56,366 nt of DNA from Anaerolineales bacterium. Lineage in GTDB: Bacteria; Chloroflexota; Anaerolineae; Anaerolineales; UBA11579. The translations under genes were made by a program, and so were the position numbers. The stretch spans positions 1-56,366 of the forward strand of contig JANWHN010000060.1 in assembly GCA_025450445.1 (NCBI GenBank). Reading direction: 5' to 3'. Position 1 is the first letter of the stretch, and the number at the start of each line of letters is the position of its first letter. The notes beneath the pieces were generated by a model, which worked only from the letters and a program-made list of their open reading frames with translations, searched no databases and was not told the origin of the DNA. This document shows, piece by piece, positions 34,433 through 43,644 of the stretch.

Positions 34433-35707
34433 TTACCTCCTCTTCGGAATAACCGCCTTCCGCCCGCCACCTTTCACTGTCTTCTCCCTCCGCGTCATGT
34501 TCCGTATCCTTTGATAAAGCGGCACCGTTGGCAACAACACCATCGCCGATGTCACCAGTGCTGCCCTCATGGAACGCAGCCGCCCGATTCCCCCCAGGAT
34601 CGGCCCGCCGCTCAGTTCTCCCAATGCGTCTATTTGCCCGACCATCGATAGCACCGTCGCCCGCACTTTCGAATCGATCTGCTGGTTGACCCATGCGTTG
34701 GTCAGTGGAAATGTCACCCCACGCATTCCATTGAAAGCGATCATCGCTGCCACCGCCAAGTAGAAATTGCCAATAAACGCGAAGAACAGCATCGCGGCTA
34801 CCATCCCGGCATAAAGCAGTTGCAGCGCACGCAGCATCGATGGGCTCTTTGACGTGTCCACCACTCGCTTCGCGATTTCCGCCGACACGATTCCCACCAG
34901 GATGAAAATGATATTCAACACGCCAAACCAATGGATCGTGCTCAACTCGACCCCAAACACTTTAGGGAACGCAAAAGTTTCAAGAAGATATGGCTGCGCC
35001 AACCGGTCCCAAGCCTCGCTGTACAGCCCAACGAAAAGCCCGATCACCGCGAAGGTCAGCAAAACCGGCCGCGCCCGTGCAATGTTCAACCCGGATGTAA
35101 ACTGGTCCACCATCGACTGCCAGCCCTGCCGTTGCTCGCGCGGCACGGGAGTGAACCCATGCTCGCCCATGAATAAGAGGAGAAACACCGCCAGTAGCAC
35201 GATCAGTGCTCCGCCGATGATGTAAGGCAGTGCCAGGGATTGCAGCGCAAGGATCACACTGAACGGGATCGCCAGCAGGCTGCCGAGCAGCGCCAGCTGG
35301 TCAGCCCGCAACAGCACCTTGCCCACTTTCGCCAACCCCACCTCGTCGGTCACCCAGGCCACGAAGGCGCCGCTAATGAACGTATTGCCGAGTCCCCACA
35401 CGAATTGGGAGACTAGCAAGACCCAGAATAACGGGGCGACACCTTCTATGGCGAAACCGATTCCCATCAGGAAGAATCCAACGATCACCGAAGCTCGTCG
35501 GCTGACCAGGTCTGCCACTACGCCAGTCGGGATCTCGAAGATAAAGATCGTGCTTTCAAGCACCGTGCCCAATAGCACAAGTTGGAGCGGGTCCAATCCG
35601 ACCACTTGGACTCGGTAGATCACATAGATCGTAAAGATGAGCTTCGTCGCAAAGCCCAACGCAAATTCAGCAAAGATATAAACAAAAGCAGCATCAAGTT
35701 TCTTCAC
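34433..35707 (-). CDS. Major facilitator superfamily transporter
   Basis: 424 residues with about 12 hydrophobic segments. The loop after helix 2-3 reads IFEIPTGVVADLVSRRASVIVGF, an MFS motif A variant (G-x3-D-x2-SRR). Substrate unknown; the type with FEIPTGVVAD is common among uncharacterised drug/multisolute exporters. The C-terminus is Lys/Arg-rich. Reads leftwards away from the GT-C gene. Confidence 0.9.
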   Translation of the reverse strand: MKKLDAAFVYIFAEFALGFATKLIFTIYVIYRVQVVGLDPLQLVLLGTVLESTIFIFEIPTGVVADLVSRRASVIVGFFLMGIGFAIEGVAPLFWVLLVSQFVWGLGNTFISGAFVAWVTDEVGLAKVGKVLLRADQLALLGSLLAIPFSVILALQSLALPYIIGGALIVLLAVFLLLFMGEHGFTPVPREQRQGWQSMVDQFTSGLNIARARPVLLTFAVIGLFVGLYSEAWDRLAQPYLLETFAFPKVFGVELSTIHWFGVLNIIFILVGIVSAEIAKRVVDTSKSPSMLRALQLLYAGMVAAMLFFAFIGNFYLAVAAMIAFNGMRGVTFPLTNAWVNQQIDSKVRATVLSMVGQIDALGELSGGPILGGIGRLRSMRAALVTSAMVLLPTVPLYQRIRNMTRREKTVKGGGRKAVIPKRR

Positions 35708-35852
35708 AACATCTCCAAACTGCTAAAGGCGCGCAGAATCAAGGAACCGCGACGCGGCATCAGGTTTCGATTGGGCAACAAAGAAGGAAACTACGCGAAA
35801 CGTGTGCTAACCGCAGCGGGTAAAGGCGTACGAGGTTGCGTAATCCACGGCC

Positions 35853-35892
35853 AGCATGTTTGCTGCAAGAGACAAGGGCAGTCTAACATGCT
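35853..35892. repeat. Perfect inverted repeat between the MFS and GT-C genes
   Basis: AGCATGTT (35853-35860) and AACATGCT (35885-35892), with GCTGC and GCAG partly continuing the stem inside. In the 233-nt gap between divergent genes; could be an operator or a hairpin upstream of the GT-C promoter. Nothing else recognisable is in the gap. Confidence 0.45.
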
Positions 35893-35920
35893 TCCACAAA
35901 TTACAAACTTTCCGATGATA

Positions 35921-35926
35921 TATACT
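35921..35926 (+). promoter_or_regulatory. Putative -10 box of the GT-C gene
   Basis: TATACT in GATATATACTTTT, 14 nt before ATG 35941, giving a very short leader. Confidence 0.5.
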
Positions 35927-35940
35927 TTTCACTCTTCCCG

Positions 35941-37635
35941 ATGCTCAATCGTCTAAAACCGTACAAGGTCGAAATATTTCTTTTGATGCTGTCTCTGATC
36001 CCCCACCTGGTGATCAGTTTTAGCAATCCCAACACCATCCTGGATTGGTACAGCTCTGACGACGGCTTTTATTATTTCCAGGTCGCTCGTAATCTGGCAA
36101 GCGGACACGGTTTCACATTCGATGGCCTTAATCCAACCAACGGTTTTCACCCGCTTTGGCTTTTTCTGATCACTCCTATCTTCGTTTTCGCTCAGATTGA
36201 TCTGTTATTGCCGCTGCGCGTGCTGGTGATCTTCTCAGCCTTGCTAAGCGGGGGCACCGCCATTTTGCTCTACCGCCTGCTGCGCGGCTTCGTCTCTGAA
36301 TATGTTGCGGCTCTGGCTGGCCTTGCTTGGCTCATCATCCCGCGTATCCACGATATGAACTTGCATTCAGGGGTTGAAGCCGGGGTCAACGCCTTCTGTA
36401 TTCTGCTCTTCTGGAATACTGCCATTAACTTTCCGAAAGCCAATCAGCGCGAACAAATCCTGCGACGCTTGGTGACAGTTGGGTTGCTTGGTGCTCTCGC
36501 CGTCTTCGCTCGCCTTGACAATATCTTCCTGATAGCGCTCGGCGGTTTGTGGCTCTGGCTGAAATTGTGGAACCCGCCTAAACAGAAGAAATCTAAACGC
36601 ACCGATCCTTGGCCATGGCGTCTCTCAACCGGAATGGCTTTTGCTGCCCCGATCGCCATCTTGCTTCTTATTTACGTCACCTGGAACCAACTAGGATTTG
36701 GCACCCCTACTCCCATCAGCGGTCAAGTCAAAGTCTGGTGGGGGACTTTGCGCAATACGGTTTACGGTTTCCCCGTCCGCCACGCCGCCGCCTTCTTGGG
36801 CCAGTTCGTCACTGATGACCCAGAGCTTGGCTCTTGGTCGCTGCTCACGGGTCCCATCTATGCCGGAGCGGAGAGTTTGCTAGCCGGACTCGGCCAAGGC
36901 GTTACCCTCGCCGCTCGGCGCATCGCCCTGCTTGCTATCGGAGTTGTCCTGGCCGCCTCGGCAGGTGCGCTCATTTGGGCCGAACGCAAATTTCTGTCCG
37001 CTGCTGCTCGCCGCCTGGGACTGCTGCCGTTCTTTCTGGGCTGCGTCGCCCAGATCTCCTATTACAAGCTCGGCGGATCCGTAGCCCAGCAACCCTGGTA
37101 TTGGGTCGCGGAAAATATTTTCCCTCTTCTTACCGTGGGGTTGCTCCTGGACTCGCTGTTTCGCCTTGTTTCGCGGGCTCTTCCATCTTGGAGTGCGGAG
37201 TACAGTCATGCCGCCGGGCTAATCGTCATTGCTGCTCTATCTTTTTCTTTCTTGTCTTTCATCGTCAGCGCTATTCGCGCCCCTGGAGATGGCAGTAACC
37301 ATTTTTATCTGCATCGCCCAGCCTGGCTCGAAGCCCATACCGAAGAAGGCGCTCGCATTGCAATTACCGGCGCCGGCAACCTGGCGTACTTCATCAATGG
37401 CCGCACCATCGTAAACATGGATGGCCTGATGAACAGCGTGGATTATCTGGACGCTATGAAGGCGGGCGAGGGCGCTCAATTCCTGGCGGATCTCGGCGTT
37501 GACTACGTCTTCGGTAACGAATACATCCTCACCGAGACAAATCCATATGCGCCCATGCTTGAAGGGCATCTGGAACCTTACGAAGTTTATTTGTTTGCGG
37601 ATCGCGAGCTTCCGCTCTGGAGGTTTGTGCCTTAA
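35941..37635 (+). CDS. GT-C family membrane glycosyltransferase-like protein
   Basis: 564 residues with about 11-13 hydrophobic segments. Near the N-terminus, an acidic SSDDGFYYFQVARNLASGHGF loop after helix 1 carries the Asp-Asp pair typical of GT-C (PMT/ArnT/glycosyltransferase 39-like) enzymes, followed by NPTNGFHPLW. The C-terminal soluble part (about 470-564) holds GAGNLAYFINGRTIVNMDGLMNS. Such enzymes use polyprenyl-phosphate sugars; acceptor unknown. The stop overlaps the convergent sortase stop by 4 bp. Its neighbours suggest surface polysaccharide work. Confidence 0.8.
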   Translation: MLNRLKPYKVEIFLLMLSLIPHLVISFSNPNTILDWYSSDDGFYYFQVARNLASGHGFTFDGLNPTNGFHPLWLFLITPIFVFAQIDLLLPLRVLVIFSALLSGGTAILLYRLLRGFVSEYVAALAGLAWLIIPRIHDMNLHSGVEAGVNAFCILLFWNTAINFPKANQREQILRRLVTVGLLGALAVFARLDNIFLIALGGLWLWLKLWNPPKQKKSKRTDPWPWRLSTGMAFAAPIAILLLIYVTWNQLGFGTPTPISGQVKVWWGTLRNTVYGFPVRHAAAFLGQFVTDDPELGSWSLLTGPIYAGAESLLAGLGQGVTLAARRIALLAIGVVLAASAGALIWAERKFLSAAARRLGLLPFFLGCVAQISYYKLGGSVAQQPWYWVAENIFPLLTVGLLLDSLFRLVSRALPSWSAEYSHAAGLIVIAALSFSFLSFIVSAIRAPGDGSNHFYLHRPAWLEAHTEEGARIAITGAGNLAYFINGRTIVNMDGLMNSVDYLDAMKAGEGAQFLADLGVDYVFGNEYILTETNPYAPMLEGHLEPYEVYLFADRELPLWRFVP

Positions 37636-38555
37636 CTATTTGGCTTGAGTTCGGCCAAAACAACAATGCGTTGCGAATCGATTCGATAGGGGTAACAACT
37701 GATCAATGTGAGGGTGGCGTCAACAGTGGGGTCCATAACTTGAATAAATGTAGGCTCAACGATCATTTTTTCTGTGATCACGTATACATGGCTGCTGGTC
37801 GCCGTAAACACGGTGATCTCGTCGCCAACACTGAGTTCGTTCAGCTCTCGGAACACTTCTCCGTAAATGTCATTGTGCCCGGTCAGCACAAGGTTGCCAT
37901 TTTCGCCGGGGTCCGCCGTGCCAATATGCTGGCCGACCCCGCGCTTGAGCTCCTCCCAGCCATCGCCCTGCACGATCGGGGCGTTCACCCCAATAGCCGG
38001 GATCTTGATTCCCAGCGCTTGCTCCGGTCCTGGCGTCGGCACTTCAATTGCCGCCGTATAAGCTTGCACAACCGGCCGCAGATGTTCCGGGATCTCAGCC
38101 TCGTTCGGCCGCGGAGCTTCGCCTTCTGTGGGCGGTGTGTGTCCGGATGGCAACACCACCGGCCCGATCAGTGGGGTGGGGCTCGCTTCCGATCCGCTGG
38201 CAAATGCCGCAGCCACTTCGCGGTTCAGCTCATCCAGCAGATTTATGCCGTTAAGGACAATGTACCCAAGCCCTAATACTGCAATCACCTCGATCGCCAG
38301 CAGTCCGCGGTCTGCCCAACTTCGCAAGCGAGGTTTGGGCGGCGCGTCCAAACGCAGTTTGGGGTCAGCATGCACTCGCGGCGATCCGAGCGGATCGCCG
38401 TCCTTGGACTCAGCCCGCTCCGCATTAACCGGCAGGAGTTCTCCGCTCTGTTTGTAGGCTTCCAGCCGTCGCTGTCGGTCGGCGCGGCGCTGCTCAAGCA
38501 GCATCCGCCGCAGCTCGCTCTCACTCAGCCCAGGCGATTTGATCTTCTTTGCCAT
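37632..38555 (-). CDS. Sortase-family transpeptidase (class D/E-like)
   Basis: 307 residues: a cytoplasmic basic N-terminus of about 80 residues, one membrane helix (about 84-106), a Pro/Glu linker and the sortase barrel (about 180-303). Catalytic residues are His227 (TGHND), Cys287 (LISCYP) and Arg296 (SQR), all present. The IPAIGVNAPIVQGD start and GDEITVF strand match sortase. Such enzymes cut LPxTG-like signals and attach proteins to envelope polymers; in bacteria with no Gram-positive wall the target is unclear. No LPxTG protein is evident in this window. First gene reading left from 38555. Confidence 0.92.
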   Translation of the reverse strand: MAKKIKSPGLSESELRRMLLEQRRADRQRRLEAYKQSGELLPVNAERAESKDGDPLGSPRVHADPKLRLDAPPKPRLRSWADRGLLAIEVIAVLGLGYIVLNGINLLDELNREVAAAFASGSEASPTPLIGPVVLPSGHTPPTEGEAPRPNEAEIPEHLRPVVQAYTAAIEVPTPGPEQALGIKIPAIGVNAPIVQGDGWEELKRGVGQHIGTADPGENGNLVLTGHNDIYGEVFRELNELSVGDEITVFTATSSHVYVITEKMIVEPTFIQVMDPTVDATLTLISCYPYRIDSQRIVVLAELKPNS

Positions 38556-38578
38556 TGGAGAAAATTATAGCCTTGGCA

Positions 38579-39799
38579 TCATTGCGTTTTTTTCGCTGCA
38601 GTTTCCGCCAAAACTGTTTCCATTTCGCTTGCGAGCTTGGCTCGGTCGAAATGCTTTGTCAAATATTCGCGTCCAGCCGCGCCCATCCGTTTCGCTTGCG
38701 CCGGATTCGCAGCCACCTGCCGGATTGCATCTGCCAGAGCTGCCGCGTCTCCTGGCTGCACAAAAACTCCAGCGCCGGCTTTCTCCACCACTTCCCGAAT
38801 CACGCCGTCAATTGCCAGCAAAACTGGCCGACCGGCCGCCATGTAATCGAAAACCTTGTTTGGATAAACAGTGGAGTAGAGCTTTATGGGCTTCAAAATG
38901 GCTAGGCAGGCATCCGCGCCAGCCAGAGCCTCAGCCATTGCGGTTTTAGGCGCGGGTGGCAGGAAGAAAACATTGGTTAATTTTTTATCTTCGGCGTCTT
39001 GCTGTAATTTACGTTTGTCTTTCCCATCCCCAAGCAAAACGATTGCGATCTTTTGTTCATTCTTTAACAATTCCGCGGCTCGCAACAAGACACCGAGATC
39101 ATTCGATAAACCATGCGCACCCGCGTACAAGATCACGAACTTATCCTGCAATCCATGCTCGCCGCGAAAACTTGCGCCGTCAGATTTTGGATCAAACATG
39201 CTCGCATCTGCCCCATTGGGCACCACGTTGATATGCCGACCGCCGCGGCCACGCACATGGTCGATGAAGCCTGGCGAGTTCAGCACAATCGCGTCCGCCC
39301 GCCGATATAAAAACCGCTCCAGCCATTCGGACGCTGCGATCAGAACCCGATTCTGCAAAACGCCAACCGCGACCGCGAATGCCGGCCACAGATCGCGTAC
39401 CTCGTACAAAAACGGTACGCGTTTGAGGCGAGCCAATGCCCACGCGCTGGCCGCCTGGAAAATCGGCGGCGAAGTACCCCAAACAATGTTCACGTTTCTA
39501 ACGCTCAGCCCGATAAAAAAAGAGCTTGCGGTAAAGCTAAGGAAGTTCAGGAGGCGCAAAAAGAAATTTCGATGCAAACCTCCAAAAGTTGGTGCACGCA
39601 AAACCTTTATGCCGTCCGGAGATTTTGTTTGCTTGGCAGCGTCGCTCCCAGTCAGGTAGCTGACGCGGCTGGTGATCACCGTGACCCTGTGCCCGCTGTT
39701 TACAAGGTGCCGCGCAAACTCGTAGTGCCGCGTGCCGCCCGGTTCATCCAGCGCCACGAAAGCCTGGTGGATTAAAAGGATATGCCAAGGTTTGGTCAT
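38579..39799 (-). CDS. Glycosyltransferase family 4-like protein
   Basis: About 406 residues, GT-B fold. N-terminal HILLIHQAF and GGTRHYEFARHLVNSGHRVTVIT; the donor-binding C-half has FVILYAGAHG, IVLLGDGKDKRKLQ, and PNKVFDYMAAGRPVLLAIDG with the E/D-x7-E-like segment. WbuB-like sequences look similar. Makes or extends a glycan from an NDP-sugar. ATG 39799 overlaps the last base of the upstream heparinase-like stop (TGATG), so the two are coupled. SIFFGLSVRNVN may be a membrane-associated patch. Confidence 0.9.
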   Translation of the reverse strand: MTKPWHILLIHQAFVALDEPGGTRHYEFARHLVNSGHRVTVITSRVSYLTGSDAAKQTKSPDGIKVLRAPTFGGLHRNFFLRLLNFLSFTASSFFIGLSVRNVNIVWGTSPPIFQAASAWALARLKRVPFLYEVRDLWPAFAVAVGVLQNRVLIAASEWLERFLYRRADAIVLNSPGFIDHVRGRGGRHINVVPNGADASMFDPKSDGASFRGEHGLQDKFVILYAGAHGLSNDLGVLLRAAELLKNEQKIAIVLLGDGKDKRKLQQDAEDKKLTNVFFLPPAPKTAMAEALAGADACLAILKPIKLYSTVYPNKVFDYMAAGRPVLLAIDGVIREVVEKAGAGVFVQPGDAAALADAIRQVAANPAQAKRMGAAGREYLTKHFDRAKLASEMETVLAETAAKKTQ

Positions 39800-41712
39800 C
39801 AAATAGGTAAAGTAAACGTGCTTGTGATCGTGATGGGCAATAAACCTGTTGCCTTTACAACAAAGGAAAGAGCAGGATTTTTTACACCATACGTCGATGA
39901 CACCCAGCCCAGGATAGGATCGGCAATGCCTTCGCCGTGCACCAATTCTCCTGCCCTGATCAATTGGATTTGGTATTCGTCGCCCACGCTAACATCTAGA
40001 TCTAACTCCACCACACCGTGGGGAGATTGCAAACGCAAGACTTCATTCTCAATTTGCCAATCCCAATCCGGTAGCAGCCAGTGGAGTCGGGCAACAATTT
40101 TCTTCGCCGCGCCTCTCGGAGTTAATCGGTCCGTGATCACCCAGCGGTTGGCCTCGGCAGCCACTTGCCGCCGATAGTCGACCCGAAGGCGCTGGTATCC
40201 GTCATGCTCGGCAAGTACCCGCACCAGCTGTCCATCCCCGCCGCGTTCCTCGTCGACCAACTTGGCTTGCGCCCAATCCAGCCACAAAAATCGGCCAGCC
40301 TTGGTCATGGACTCGCGGCCATTGACCATCACGGCATTGTGCGCCCGTCCGCCGGAAAGCGCGTTGTCCCATGGTGCCGGCGCGGTGTAAAGGTAGCTGC
40401 CCGCATCTTGCGCAATATTCAGCTCGCGCCACCACAGGTCGACTTGCAGTTGATCCGCGTGTCCTGGTCGCTCTTTAAATTGGGCCATCCTGAAATATGC
40501 CCAACTTTCTTTTCCTTCCACTCGCACTGGACCAAAATCGGGCCCGCGCAGAAAGCTGGTCGGGTTTACACCCAGCCACAAATTCATTTCATCCCAAATC
40601 CCGATCGGCAATGCAGCATCCCGGCGAAACACCAGGCTGGCCGCCTGCAGAGCGGGCCGGTAGTCTTCGAATGGCAAAATGCTCAGTGGCAAAATGTAGG
40701 CGCCGTCGTTAGGTCCCAAGTTCGGCGCTCGCCCGGTATTTCGATCCACGATCGTGAGCTGCCAATCAGTGGCTCTTGCCAGCTTAACAACTGTGGATAT
40801 CGGTAGTTCCTTCAAAATCTTTTGCGCCCAGGTTCCCAACTGCAGCATCAGCCGGTGGTAATTGTTGCTGTGCTGAGCGTAGCTGCCATCCTCATGGATC
40901 TGGCCCTCAATGCCTTCCAGAAAATGGTTCGTTCCCAGTTTTCGCCATTGCTTGGCTTTCGGGTGGCTAGGGATCAGAGCCGCCGCCGTGCACAAGCCCA
41001 TCGCTTCGCTCAGCAGGTGATTGTTGTTCTGAGCGAGCGCGTAATTCAGTGTCGGCGGGATACGCTCGGCGTGGGCAACCACGCTTTGAGCCAGCAAACG
41101 TTTTCGCTCTGGGCTGCTCGCTTTTGCTTCTGCCAATAGGCTGAAGCAGAAAGCCCAGCTGATAAGCCGCAATGCAACCTCTTGACCAGAAGACCAATGT
41201 GGCCCAAGATTAGGAGGGTTGGCCGCAATAAATTCCTGTGTGTTTTGCCAAAATGATTCGGCGTAGCGCTCGTCGCCGCTTAACCAGTAAGCCCTCGCAA
41301 GCACCGTGGCCCAGCCAAAGCGGCCCTCTTCCCAAATCGGCTTGATATCTTGGCCGTCGGGCATTTGGCTGTGATATGCGGTCCAATGGCGCAGCTCGCC
41401 CTGGACAGTTAGCTCCAGTTTTCTTGGTTCGCCGCCGAATAACCGCACCTTTCCATCCAGAATTTCGTCAGCTTGCCTGAACAATTCCTTGGCACTATCG
41501 CCAAGAAGCGAATTTATTTTGTCTTTACTAGTGGGGCTGATGAGTTTGACTAAATCATTTTTTTGTTTACTGTTGGTCCTGCCCGTAGGAGTTTGCAGCC
41601 TGAGGAGCCCACTCCGTAATTTGAATTGGTACCAGCCATAAAGAAGAAGGGAGCGGGCGCCGAGCTGGCGCAAAGCCTTCGGAATGATGAGCAGTTTGCG
41701 AAAAAAAGGCAT
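39799..41712 (-). CDS. Heparinase II/III-like protein
   Basis: 637 residues. The N-half is an alpha/alpha toroid: WGRFGWATVLARAYWLSGDERYAESFW-type repeats, NNHLLSEAMGLCTAA (Asn-Asn-His), and EGIEGQIHEDGSYAQHSNNYHRLML with His and Tyr of the lyase site. The C-half is a beta-sandwich with AHNAVMVNGRESM. Homologs in polysaccharide gene sets are often annotated as alginate lyase/heparinase; they may edit or degrade the secreted polymer. No signal peptide is visible, so location is unclear. Coupled to the GT4 gene. Confidence 0.88.
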   Translation of the reverse strand: MPFFRKLLIIPKALRQLGARSLLLYGWYQFKLRSGLLRLQTPTGRTNSKQKNDLVKLISPTSKDKINSLLGDSAKELFRQADEILDGKVRLFGGEPRKLELTVQGELRHWTAYHSQMPDGQDIKPIWEEGRFGWATVLARAYWLSGDERYAESFWQNTQEFIAANPPNLGPHWSSGQEVALRLISWAFCFSLLAEAKASSPERKRLLAQSVVAHAERIPPTLNYALAQNNNHLLSEAMGLCTAAALIPSHPKAKQWRKLGTNHFLEGIEGQIHEDGSYAQHSNNYHRLMLQLGTWAQKILKELPISTVVKLARATDWQLTIVDRNTGRAPNLGPNDGAYILPLSILPFEDYRPALQAASLVFRRDAALPIGIWDEMNLWLGVNPTSFLRGPDFGPVRVEGKESWAYFRMAQFKERPGHADQLQVDLWWRELNIAQDAGSYLYTAPAPWDNALSGGRAHNAVMVNGRESMTKAGRFLWLDWAQAKLVDEERGGDGQLVRVLAEHDGYQRLRVDYRRQVAAEANRWVITDRLTPRGAAKKIVARLHWLLPDWDWQIENEVLRLQSPHGVVELDLDVSVGDEYQIQLIRAGELVHGEGIADPILGWVSSTYGVKNPALSFVVKATGLLPITITSTFTLPI

Positions 41713-41777
41713 TCAGAGGTTAATTGTAGGTGAGTTTACCATTTTGACCGTGCCGTCGACGCGCAGTGCCCGTATGC

Positions 41778-41783
41778 TAAAAT
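41778..41783 (+). promoter_or_regulatory. Putative -10 box of the VWA-FHA gene, leaderless start
   Basis: TAAAAT in TATGCTAAAATCG, 7 nt before GTG 41791. Leader would be absent or one or two bases. Confidence 0.5.
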
Positions 41784-41790
41784 CGCGCGG

Positions 41791-43644
41791 GTGAGAAGAT
41801 TTTCTATACTTTTAGCGCTGCTTCTCGCCGCGCTTGCGCTGCCAAACCTTGCAAGCGCCCAAAGTGGGGCGAGGCTCAATCTCCGTTTTCTGCAAACCGA
41901 ATCGTTCCCGATCGTCAGCGGATTCCTGGACGCGCGCGATCAGGCTGGCGCACGCATTACGGATCTGCAAGCGACCGAGCTGCTGGCGATTGAAGACGGG
42001 TCGCCTCAGCCTGTTGATCAGTTGCGCACGGTTCAGCCTGGCCTGCGCGTGATCGTAGTTCTCAATCCCGCTGAATCTTTCGCCATTCGCGATTCCAAAG
42101 CCATCACTCGTTACGAATACGTGGAGCAAGCTCTCCTGGCGTGGTCGAACAACCTCTCTTCGACCACCAATACCACCTTAAGTTTGATCACACCAGCCGG
42201 TGTTTTGGTCGGTGAAGCGCAAACTGACGAATGGGTTTCCGCACTGGAATCGTTCCAGCCTGATTTCAGCGTGCTTGATGTCAATACCCAAACGATCAGC
42301 CAAGCACTATCGCTCGCCGCTCAGCCGACCGCCGAACCGGGCATGGGCACAGCCATCTTGTGGGTCACAGCCACGCCCCGCGCAGAGGGCCTCACAGCTT
42401 TGTCCGAATGGGCCACTGCGCTGACCGAGAGCGGTGCTCCGCTATTTATTTGGCAAATAGATTCTCCTTCGAATTTCGAATCCGATCTTGCCATTTCGCT
42501 TCAAACCCTTGCCCAGGCAAGCGGCGGGCAAATGTTTAGTTTCTCCGGCCCAGAAACCTTGCCCGGCCCTGAGGACTACTTCTCCTCATTGCGCAGCGCT
42601 TACTTCTTTCAATATACATCGCAACTGCGCAATGCAGGGGCGCATGAAGTCGCCATTCAATTCCAGCGTGAAGGCGCTAACGTCACTTCGCAGCCATTTA
42701 CCTTTGATCTCGACATCCAGCCGCCCAGCCCAAGTCTCGTTTCACCGCCCGCGCAGATCGAACGGGGTCCGTCCCAAAGCGATCCACAGCAGTTGGCTCC
42801 TTTCAGCCAACCGATCGAAGCCGTTGTCGAATTCCCCGACGGGTTCGAGCGCAACCTGGTGCGCAGCACGCTTTTCGTAGATGGAGAGGCCGTTGCCGAG
42901 AATACGGCTGCGCCCTTTACTCGTTTTGCTTGGGATCTGAGCTCCTACGACACCAGCCAGCAGGTCTTCCTGCATGTTGAGGTCGAAGACGAGTTGGGCT
43001 TGGTCGGAACTACGATCGACTTCCCGGTCGAGATTTCAGTTGTTGCCCCGCCAAATTGGTTTCAGGTGTTTCTCGTCCGCGGCGCACCCACACTGGCCCT
43101 CTCGATCGTCATTATTGCCGCTGGCGCTTTTTTCCTTGTGATGCTGCTTTCCGGGCGCCTCGATCCCAACAAGCTTGTCCGCCCTCGTCGTTCACGCCGC
43201 GTCCCGGCCCCAGCGCCAGAATCCGACCCGCTTACCGATTCCCCGCTCACCGCGGATCCCGTTGTTTTGGATTCAAGCACTCCACTCACCGCAGTCCCAA
43301 ATGCTCCTGCTTTTTTGCAGCGTCTGAACATTCAAGAAGCATCTCAATCCGCTCAGCTTCTCGCGCTTGAGAATGGAGAAGTGCTGATTGGTTCCGCCAA
43401 AGCATGCAATGTTGTTCTGAAGGATGACTCTGTCGAAGCTCAACATGCGCGGCTGACCCTATACAGCGATGGTGGCTATCACCTGGCTGATCTCGGATCG
43501 ACAGCAGGCACTTGGGTCAATTACGCTCCCGTTTCGCCAGAAGGCAGCCAATTGCAAGACGGCGACTTGATTCACATCGGCCGGGTGGCATTTCGTTTCT
43601 TACTGAATCCAGCGTCGAATGGTTCTGCAGAAGTCTCCGAATGA
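41791..43644 (+). CDS. Secreted VWA-like protein with membrane helix and cytoplasmic FHA domain
   Basis: 617 residues from GTG 41791. A signal peptide ends near ASAQ (22-24). A von Willebrand A-like domain (about 85-275) has LRVIVVLNPAES where DxSxS would stand, so the metal site is degenerate (Asn for Asp). A beta-sandwich region (about 285-415) follows, then a membrane helix (about 432-453) and a basic Pro linker. A FHA domain (about 523-606) has ALENGEVLIGSAKACNVVL, EAQHARL and TWVNY. FHA domains bind phosphothreonine, here on the inside, so this is a transmembrane link. The next gene, a PP2C phosphatase, overlaps it by 4 bp. Binding partner unknown. Confidence 0.85.
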   Translation: MRRFSILLALLLAALALPNLASAQSGARLNLRFLQTESFPIVSGFLDARDQAGARITDLQATELLAIEDGSPQPVDQLRTVQPGLRVIVVLNPAESFAIRDSKAITRYEYVEQALLAWSNNLSSTTNTTLSLITPAGVLVGEAQTDEWVSALESFQPDFSVLDVNTQTISQALSLAAQPTAEPGMGTAILWVTATPRAEGLTALSEWATALTESGAPLFIWQIDSPSNFESDLAISLQTLAQASGGQMFSFSGPETLPGPEDYFSSLRSAYFFQYTSQLRNAGAHEVAIQFQREGANVTSQPFTFDLDIQPPSPSLVSPPAQIERGPSQSDPQQLAPFSQPIEAVVEFPDGFERNLVRSTLFVDGEAVAENTAAPFTRFAWDLSSYDTSQQVFLHVEVEDELGLVGTTIDFPVEISVVAPPNWFQVFLVRGAPTLALSIVIIAAGAFFLVMLLSGRLDPNKLVRPRRSRRVPAPAPESDPLTDSPLTADPVVLDSSTPLTAVPNAPAFLQRLNIQEASQSAQLLALENGEVLIGSAKACNVVLKDDSVEAQHARLTLYSDGGYHLADLGSTAGTWVNYAPVSPEGSQLQDGDLIHIGRVAFRFLLNPASNGSAEVSE

